Positions 60,301 through 64,000 of a DNA stretch of 64,000 nt are shown in pieces. The DNA is from Hymenobacter gummosus (lineage in GTDB: Bacteria; Bacteroidota; Bacteroidia; Cytophagales; Hymenobacteraceae): the NCBI RefSeq assembly GCF_003970915.1, contig NZ_RXOF01000005.1, positions 62,001-126,000 of the forward strand. Direction: 5' to 3'. A program made the position numbers and the translations under genes. Position 1 is the first letter of the stretch, and every line of letters starts with the position of its first letter. A model generated the notes under the pieces. It did not search any database. It worked only from the letters and a program-made list of their open reading frames with translations, and was not told where the DNA came from.

Positions 60301-61029
60301 CAGCAACAGCGGCAGTACCACGGCGGCGGCCCCGGCCCAGGGCTTGCCGCGCCCAAACAGGCGCCGGGCCAGGGTGAGCCAAGCGGCCACGTACAGCCCG
60401 GTGCCCAGCAGCAGCAGGCTCAGCGGCAGGTACTTGCCCGTGACGGGGTTGGGCTGCAGGCTGCGCAGGGAGAACAGGTAGTGCCCGTCGTGCGAATACA
60501 GCCGCGGCAGGCTGCCGTTCTTTTCAGCTCCGGCTACCAGTTCCACGTCGAGGCCGCGGAACAGGCCCCGGCCGCCGCCTTCCTTGAGGTAGCGGTTGGT
60601 GATGCCGTATTGCCGCCGCAGGGGCACGTAGGCCAGGATGACGAACTTGCCCACCGGCCGGCGGATAGCCAGGAAGCTGCCGAAGCGCATGTCCACCAGC
60701 TTGTCGCGGAAGGGCTGAGCCACGTTGGTCGGCTCCGGCCGCATAGTGTGGTCCGACCAGTACAGCAGCTCCGCGCCCCGAAACACGAAGGTGGGGTACT
60801 TGCAGGCCTGCAGCGTAGCGAAGCTGCCCTGCCCGCGCAGCAGCTGCACGGCCAGCGTCTCCACGTCCTGCTCGGCCCGCCGCTCCGCCTCCGACAGGGT
60901 TTGCTGCAGCCGGGCCACGTCGGTGCGCACCAGCACGCCGGGCGCGGTCAGCTGGTTGCTCAGGTAGGCCCCGATAAAGCAGCCGATGGCCAGCAGCAGC
61001 AGGATAAGCGGGAGAAGACGCTTGGTCAC
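57331..61029 (-). CDS. very large NtrY-like sensor histidine kinase
   Basis: The GTG at 61029 is chosen since the longer frame starts at a GTG inside a terminator stem. The ~1232-residue protein has a first helix, a ~190-residue extracytoplasmic domain, then about ten membrane helices (near 200-480) and a second ~210-residue extracytoplasmic domain. A further helix, another sensor segment, a HAMP domain (TRPLKLITEKLRHTTLTGNN), the H-box VAHEIKNPLTPMKL (His about 1025), N-box NALQAIP (about 1137) and ATP lid DNGSGID/GSGIGLAV follow. EIKNPLTP is the NtrY-type H-box. No response regulator lies nearby, so the partner is elsewhere. Confidence 0.92.
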   Translation of the reverse strand: MTKRLLPLILLLLAIGCFIGAYLSNQLTAPGVLVRTDVARLQQTLSEAERRAEQDVETLAVQLLRGQGSFATLQACKYPTFVFRGAELLYWSDHTMRPEPTNVAQPFRDKLVDMRFGSFLAIRRPVGKFVILAYVPLRRQYGITNRYLKEGGGRGLFRGLDVELVAGAEKNGSLPRLYSHDGHYLFSLRSLQPNPVTGKYLPLSLLLLGTGLYVAAWLTLARRLFGRGKPWAGAAAVVLPLLLFRAVLLHYNLPFAFIELPLFDPKLYAASWVSPSLGDLLINAVLLLVLAWYALLLFRRYGVVRYLRRVPAGPPRLVAAGAACLTFFGLLLLLYHFYLSSVSNSQLVLDVTQSIQFSGFKLLLGLAVVLHTGSYLIGFWLCTQLYLAVVRDEPQPVQLLLLGASALLVLPVGLTLGQMPVVLLGLTLGFFLVLRIAGLRQLAGVLPFQGVVFLFLMLGLSAGVGSLALYQNFREQLIQGKQRLAGNLLVDNDQQGEFLLVERAHDIAADPLFRTRLANGFANQDVVRQKIKKYYLRGYFDKYEVRVALFDGKGQPMNDADGVLSLAATRAQLLRQAVPTDLPDLYLLHNANSFDSRRYLTFVPVPTVAGTTATVLLELTLKKLTANSVVPELLVDQKYFQSGPGNDLSYAGYENGRLVYSEGDFDYVNELPASLLRDARLYSTGLTLGGVHHLGVKGPQQRTVVVTTPTYAAAEWLANFSFWFLLHLLGGGFLGLLLLLLRNPRRRWFRTTFSAKIQVFMTVGILATLLVVSLATASLFTDTYKLDLRRSYERRGKLAQESLLRFRSLLADSTSRGRLGEVAENVSTLTETDLNLYDARGELLVSSQPLIFEANLISNLMNPEAVVALAERGQPRILLTERAGSLSFNTLYLPLRATSAATGAGKVVGYVGIPFFDSQKDLNTKLTELTTTILNIFTVMFILFLGLTFVATRVLTRPLKLITEKLRHTTLTGNNEPLNYESNDELGLLVREYNTMLHKLEDSKQELAMQEKEAAWREMARQVAHEIKNPLTPMKLSLQFLQRALAEKRGNLEEMIGRISQTLITQIDVLTDIATSFSNFTNLPAMRPERLTIAQVLRRCVALHQHVQLEVAPGAEEAVVFADENLLVRTFNNLLLNALQAIPKDRVADVHARVELPQPGTVRISIQDNGSGIDEDVRDKVFRPNFTTKETGSGIGLAVAKRGIESAGGKVWFETIVGEGTTFFIELPQAPG

Positions 61030-61099
61030 GTAGTAGCGTGGTCGGACAGGTAGCAGTGGATTCAACGCCCCGCGGATTGGTGTGGGCGAGGCAACAAGC

Positions 61100-61125
61100 A
61101 AAAATGCCGCCACGCGGCGGCATTT
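61100..61125 (-). terminator. Rho-independent terminator on the minus strand
   Basis: AAATGCCGCC (61102-61111) pairs with 61116-61125 around ACGC. On the minus strand the stem is followed by TTTTTG. It ends the oxidase-accessory genes before the kinase gene. Confidence 0.85.
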
Positions 61126-61144
61126 CAGAAATTGGGTGCGGCAA

Positions 61145-61266
61145 AACAGTCACGGCGTGAGCAGCCTGGCGGCAGCGCCTCACCTCACGCACACCGACGA
61201 GTTGCAGCCCAGCAGGCAGGGCTCCGCGGCGGCAGTACAGCCGCAGCAGCGCAGGCCGTGACTGTT
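61145..61266. repeat. inverted repeat, family G
   Basis: AACAGTCACGGC (61145-61156) pairs perfectly with GCCGTGACTGTT (61255-61266). GC-rich partial palindromes fill the centre. The gap between the terminator and the small CxxC gene contains nothing else recognisable; a structured small RNA is conceivable but unsupported. Confidence 0.65.
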
Positions 61267-61283
61267 TCGGCGCCTCGCCCTCA

Positions 61284-61541
61284 CTAGGCGGCCGAGGGCC
61301 GCTGCTGCCGGTTGCGGCGCACGTTGCGGTACCAGAAGTAGCCAACGATGCCGCCGATGATGTAGGGCGCAGCCATGATGTACAGAATGCCCTTGTTCAG
61401 CCCGGAAAAGTCGTAGGCGTCCTTTTCCGTGCGCGCCGACTCAACGTTCGACTTACACATGGTGCACTGGGCCTGGCTGGGCGCGGCGCTCAGCAGGAGC
61501 AGCAACAATAGGGGCAGCAGCGTGGTCAATACCTTTTTCAT
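61284..61541 (-). CDS. small exported CxxC membrane protein of the oxidase cluster
   Basis: The start at 61541 (KKVLTTLLPLLLLLLLSAAP) gives a signal peptide; a start 12 bases earlier is possible. The mature protein is about 60 residues with CTMC directly after cleavage, then a single membrane helix (YIMAAPYIIGGIVGYFWY). Small proteins of this kind accompany DUF420, SCO and oxidase subunits in many Bacteroidota. A role in copper handling or oxidase assembly is suggested by the CxxC motif and context. The gene ends the cluster. Confidence 0.82.
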   Translation of the reverse strand: MKKVLTTLLPLLLLLLLSAAPSQAQCTMCKSNVESARTEKDAYDFSGLNKGILYIMAAPYIIGGIVGYFWYRNVRRNRQQRPSAA

Positions 61542-61588
61542 ACCTCTTGTCAACAGCTTCGGGGTGGTAGAGTTCCGACGGGAAAGGG

Positions 61589-62152
61589 TTAGTGCGCGTA
61601 GTACGGCGCAATCATGAAGTACACGATAACGCCCGTTACCGATACGTACAGCCAGATGGGAAAGGTCCAGCGCGCAATGCGGCGGTGTTGCTGGAACTGG
61701 TTGGTGAGGGCGAAGTAGAGCGTGAACAATACCAGGCCCACCGTCACGGCGGCCAGCACAATGTGCGTCAGCAGCAGGAAGTAGTAAATCCCCCGCATCA
61801 GCCCTTCGCCGCCGTACTTCGTGGTAACCGACTGCGAGTGGTACACCACATACGACACCAGGAACAGGGCGCCCAGCACGAAAGCCGTGCCCATCATGGC
61901 GCGGTGCTTGGCGACGTCCTTCTGGCGGATGAAGTAGTAGCCCAGCACCAAGGCCAGCGCCGTGAGGGAGTTGATGCCCGCGTTGACGGCCGGCAGAAAG
62001 CTCACGTCGGCGCCCTCGATGCGGAACACGTTCGGGAAGTAGTACAGCACGGCCACGGCTACCGGAATGATAGCGCCGAGGGCCAGCATACCAATTTTGT
62101 AGCCGCGCGGCGTGGCCGGTGCCGCGTTCAGCCCCGGGTTATTGGTGGTCAT
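61589..62152 (-). CDS. DUF420 membrane protein (oxidase assembly, CtaM-like)
   Basis: The 187-residue protein has five membrane helices (GYKIGMLALGAIIPVAVAVLY, VNAGINSLTALALVLGYYF, MMGTAFVLGALFLVSYVVY, FLLLTHIVLAAVTVGLVLF, FPIWLYVSVTGVIVYFMI). Conserved His residues in KHRAMMG, VYHS, LTHIV and QHRRIARWT are typical of DUF420, related to CtaM factors needed for assembly of heme-copper oxidases. It overlaps the SCO gene by 14 bases, so the two are co-translated. Confidence 0.92.
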   Translation of the reverse strand: MTTNNPGLNAAPATPRGYKIGMLALGAIIPVAVAVLYYFPNVFRIEGADVSFLPAVNAGINSLTALALVLGYYFIRQKDVAKHRAMMGTAFVLGALFLVSYVVYHSQSVTTKYGGEGLMRGIYYFLLLTHIVLAAVTVGLVLFTLYFALTNQFQQHRRIARWTFPIWLYVSVTGVIVYFMIAPYYAH

Positions 62153-62813
62153 AGGTGTAAAGCAAAATGCGGATTTCGGTCATCAGCCGATCAATTTCCT
62201 TCGGGTCGAGCCCGTCGTACATGCCGCGGATATGCTGGTCGCGGTCGACCAGCAACAGGCGCTGGCTGTGCATCAGGCCTACGGTGCCCGCCAGCATCGA
62301 GGGGCCGGGCGTGAGCACCTTGTACTGCTCCACAGCCAGCCGGTTGATGCTGTCCTTGGAGCCAGTGAGCAGAAACCATTTGCCCGGCGTGGCGCCGAAC
62401 TGCCGGCCGTAGTCGGCCAGTACCGCTACCGAGTCGTGCTGCGGGTCGACGGTGTAGGACACCAGCTTCAACCGCTCCTCCTTGCGAAACTTCTCCTGTA
62501 CCCGCTGCAGCTGGGTATTCAGCCGGGGGCACACCTGCGGGCAGGTAGCGAAGAAGAAGCTGGCTACGTACACGCTCCCGCTCAAGTCGCGCTGGCTGAC
62601 CGTCTGCCCGCGCTGGTCCTGCAGCCGGAAATTACCTACCCGGTGAAAAACCGTATCGCGCTGCCACTTCCCCCCTACCTGCGTCGAGTCGACACGGACG
62701 GGATAGTAAGTGGGCAGCGCGAAATGGTTGGTGCCGAAGCCGAACAGGAACAGAAAAGCCAGAACCGGCACCAGGAGCAGGAGGCCTAGAATCAGAACCT
62801 GCTGAGGCCTCAT
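62139..62813 (-). CDS. SCO1/SenC family copper chaperone
   Basis: This membrane-anchored thioredoxin-fold protein delivers copper to the CuA site of cytochrome c oxidase. The 224-residue protein has an N-terminal membrane helix (LILGLLLLVPVLAFLFLFGFG), the CxxxC copper motif CPQVCP (Cys91, Cys95), and the third ligand His182 in GTVGLMHSQRLLLVD. DPQHDS and TGSKDSINRLA are family typical. It lies between the subunit IV and DUF420 genes. Confidence 0.95.
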   Translation of the reverse strand: MRPQQVLILGLLLLVPVLAFLFLFGFGTNHFALPTYYPVRVDSTQVGGKWQRDTVFHRVGNFRLQDQRGQTVSQRDLSGSVYVASFFFATCPQVCPRLNTQLQRVQEKFRKEERLKLVSYTVDPQHDSVAVLADYGRQFGATPGKWFLLTGSKDSINRLAVEQYKVLTPGPSMLAGTVGLMHSQRLLLVDRDQHIRGMYDGLDPKEIDRLMTEIRILLYTYDHQ

Positions 62814-62816
62814 TCG

Positions 62817-63167
62817 TTAGCGTGCAGCGCCAAAAATGGCTTCGCCCACGGCGCTACCTTCGGCAATCAGGGCCACCAACAGCCAGATCAGCAGGGCCAT
62901 CGGCACCAGAATCGTCCAGATCAACGACTTGGTTTCGTGGCGCAAGTGCATGAACTCGGCTACGATGAAGAAGGCCTTGAAGATGGTCAGGATGATGAAA
63001 ATGGCGTTGCGCAGGGAGCCGGCATCCATAGTGAAGGCCAGCAGGAATTCGAAGGCGGTGATGCCCACAATCCAGGCCAGGGCCTTCAGAATCGGCTTGA
63101 CGTTGGCCTTGCCGTGGACGGCGTGGCCCTCGGCGTTGTAATCGTGTTCGGGAGCGTGGTGAGCCAT
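62817..63167 (-). CDS. cytochrome c oxidase subunit IV family protein
   Basis: The 116-residue protein has a His-rich soluble N-terminus (HHAPEHDYNAEGHAVH) and three membrane helices (ALAWIVGITAFEFLLAFTM, AIFIILTIFKAFFIVAEFMH, LVPMALLIWLLVALIAEG). It is a bacterial oxidase subunit IV of the prokaryotic type, with the conserved FKAFFIVAEFMHLRHE stretch. It lies 3 bases from the SCO gene. Between it and the subunit III gene is a hairpin made of 8-bp words. Confidence 0.93.
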   Translation of the reverse strand: MAHHAPEHDYNAEGHAVHGKANVKPILKALAWIVGITAFEFLLAFTMDAGSLRNAIFIILTIFKAFFIVAEFMHLRHETKSLIWTILVPMALLIWLLVALIAEGSAVGEAIFGAAR

Positions 63168-63175
63168 TGCGTGGA

Positions 63176-63260
63176 ATGGTTATATGGTTGAATGGCTAAA
63201 TGGTTGATTGTTCTGCTGTCAGAACGACCAGCCATTTAGCCATCAGACCATTTAGCAGTT
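63176..63260. repeat. inverted repeat with arms built of 8-bp words (ATGGTTGA)
   Basis: Left arm words: ATGGTTAT, ATGGTTGA, ATGGCTAA, ATGGTTGA, TTGTTCTG (63176-63215). The right arm (63216-63260) is the degenerate inverse, with GCCATTTAGCCAT and CCATTTAGC, closing on TTCTG...CAGAA. It starts 8 bases before the subunit IV ATG and runs into the subunit III stop. Confidence 0.87.
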
Positions 63261-64000
63261 AAATCAGGTAGAAGAAGGTGAAAACGAACACCCATACCAA
63301 GTCCACAAAGTGCCAGTACAGACCGATTTTCTCGATCATCTCGTAGTGGCCGCGCTTGTGGAAGGTGCCGTTGGTGGTGGCAATGAAGGCGTAGGTCAGC
63401 AGGCAGAGGCCCGAGAATACGTGGGTGCCGTGGAAGCCGGTAATGAAGAAGAACAGGTCGGCGAAGAGCACCGGGCCGTATTCGTTGACCGTCAGGTTGG
63501 CCCCGTACACCGTCGAGCCGTCCACCATTTTCAGACCGTGGTCCGAGCCGGTGATAAAGTGCGTCCACTCCCAGGCCTGGCAGCCCAGGAACATTGCGCC
63601 GAACAGTAGCGTCCACAGCAGCCACTTCTGCACGTCGTCCTTGTCCATGCGGTGGCCGGCTTCTACGGCCAGTACCATCGTCACCGACGACACGATGAGA
63701 ATCATCGTCATCAGGGCCACGAAGGCCAGCGGGATGTCGACGCCGTGCAGGCCGGGGAAGGCGTTGAAGACCTTCTCGGGAATGGGCCAGTGCATGGTGC
63801 TAAAGAAGAAGTCTTTAGCCTCACCCACGTAGGCAAGGTGACGGTGACGCACCATGCCGTAGGTGGTCAGGAACGCTGCGAAGGTAAAAGCATCCGACAG
63901 CAGGAAGAACCACATCATCAGCTTGCCGTAGCTCGCTTTGAAGGGTTCGTTACCGCCGTCCCAGGTGCCGCTACGCGGAGCTTCGTAGGACGCTGAGCCG
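63259..64000 (-). CDS. ctaE: cytochrome c oxidase subunit III (5' end outside window)
   Basis: The minus-strand frame is open to the right edge, so the start lies outside; the visible N-terminal part reads TWDGGNEPFKASYGKL before MMWFFLLSDAF. At least six membrane helices are visible in the 247 residues. Motifs include GCQAWEWTHF, FHGTHVFSGLCLLTY and the C-terminal YWHFVDLVWVFVFTFFYL, which is the hallmark of heme-copper oxidase subunit III. It is the first visible gene of the minus-strand oxidase cluster running leftward to 61284. Confidence 0.95.
   Translation of the reverse strand, partial: GSASYEAPRSGTWDGGNEPFKASYGKLMMWFFLLSDAFTFAAFLTTYGMVRHRHLAYVGEAKDFFFSTMHWPIPEKVFNAFPGLHGVDIPLAFVALMTMILIVSSVTMVLAVEAGHRMDKDDVQKWLLWTLLFGAMFLGCQAWEWTHFITGSDHGLKMVDGSTVYGANLTVNEYGPVLFADLFFFITGFHGTHVFSGLCLLTYAFIATTNGTFHKRGHYEMIEKIGLYWHFVDLVWVFVFTFFYLI

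Noticed and set aside
61030-61113. N-terminal extension of the histidine kinase
   Set aside because: It begins at a GTG inside the minus-strand terminator stem; the GTG at 61029 starts directly before the first membrane helix.
1-64000. tRNA or rRNA genes
   Set aside because: No cloverleaf with a T-loop GGTTCGAATCC-type sequence or rRNA-like stretch was found by reading the gaps; a covariance-model search would settle it.

Overview
The window looks like chromosome of a high-GC Bacteroidota bacterium, most likely Hymenobacter or a close relative in the Cytophagales. The evidence is -7 boxes of the TAnnTTTG type, proteins with type IX secretion (T9SS) C-terminal sorting domains, the Bacteroidota-style cytochrome oxidase gene order, and roughly 65-70% GC coding sequence. 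No rRNA, tRNA, CRISPR array, transposase or prophage was recognised.

Layout. 1-5.8 kb: the tail of an upstream gene, ribF, a carboxypeptidase-regulatory-domain protein, and the two subunits of a 3-oxoacid CoA-transferase with a serine hydrolase gene between them. 5.8-19.3 kb: an export block with a giant repeat protein whose T9SS domain is cut off by a frameshift, a second T9SS-type protein, a secreted GH43 enzyme, a GNAT-nitrilase fusion, a TonB-C protein and an M36 metalloprotease. 19.4-28.7 kb: a hydrophilic small protein, then RDD, SpoIIM-like, two paralogous membrane proteins, DUF4129, DUF4350, MoxR ATPase and DUF58, a conserved but poorly understood envelope module. 28.9-35.1 kb: a polytopic membrane protein, GH20 hexosaminidase and tandem-duplicated lipoproteins. 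35.4-43.2 kb: urate/allantoin catabolism (puuD divergent from allB-allC-allE-uraD-uraH and a lyase-like gene), which can take urate through 5-hydroxyisourate, OHCU, allantoin and allantoate to ureidoglycolate. 43.4-49.7 kb: mixed housekeeping genes, a DEDDh exonuclease, an AraC regulator and an SDR. 49.7-53.3 kb: an AT-rich island with a 42-bp tandem array and a lipoprotein gene followed by a small membrane protein, possibly toxin and immunity genes. 53.3-61 kb: a SprA-like outer-membrane protein and a very large NtrY-like histidine kinase. 61.3-64 kb: the downstream end of a cytochrome c oxidase cluster (subunit III, subunit IV, SCO, DUF420, small CxxC protein).

The most unusual feature is the density and variety of long inverted-repeat elements between genes. 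At least eleven long inverted repeats of several unrelated sequence families are present. One architectural class has hairpin arms built from 7- or 8-bp tandem words, and the word differs at each locus. Five of the six gaps after allB in the ureide cluster carry such an element. Two genes appear to carry frameshifts that separate an export signal from the body of the protein.
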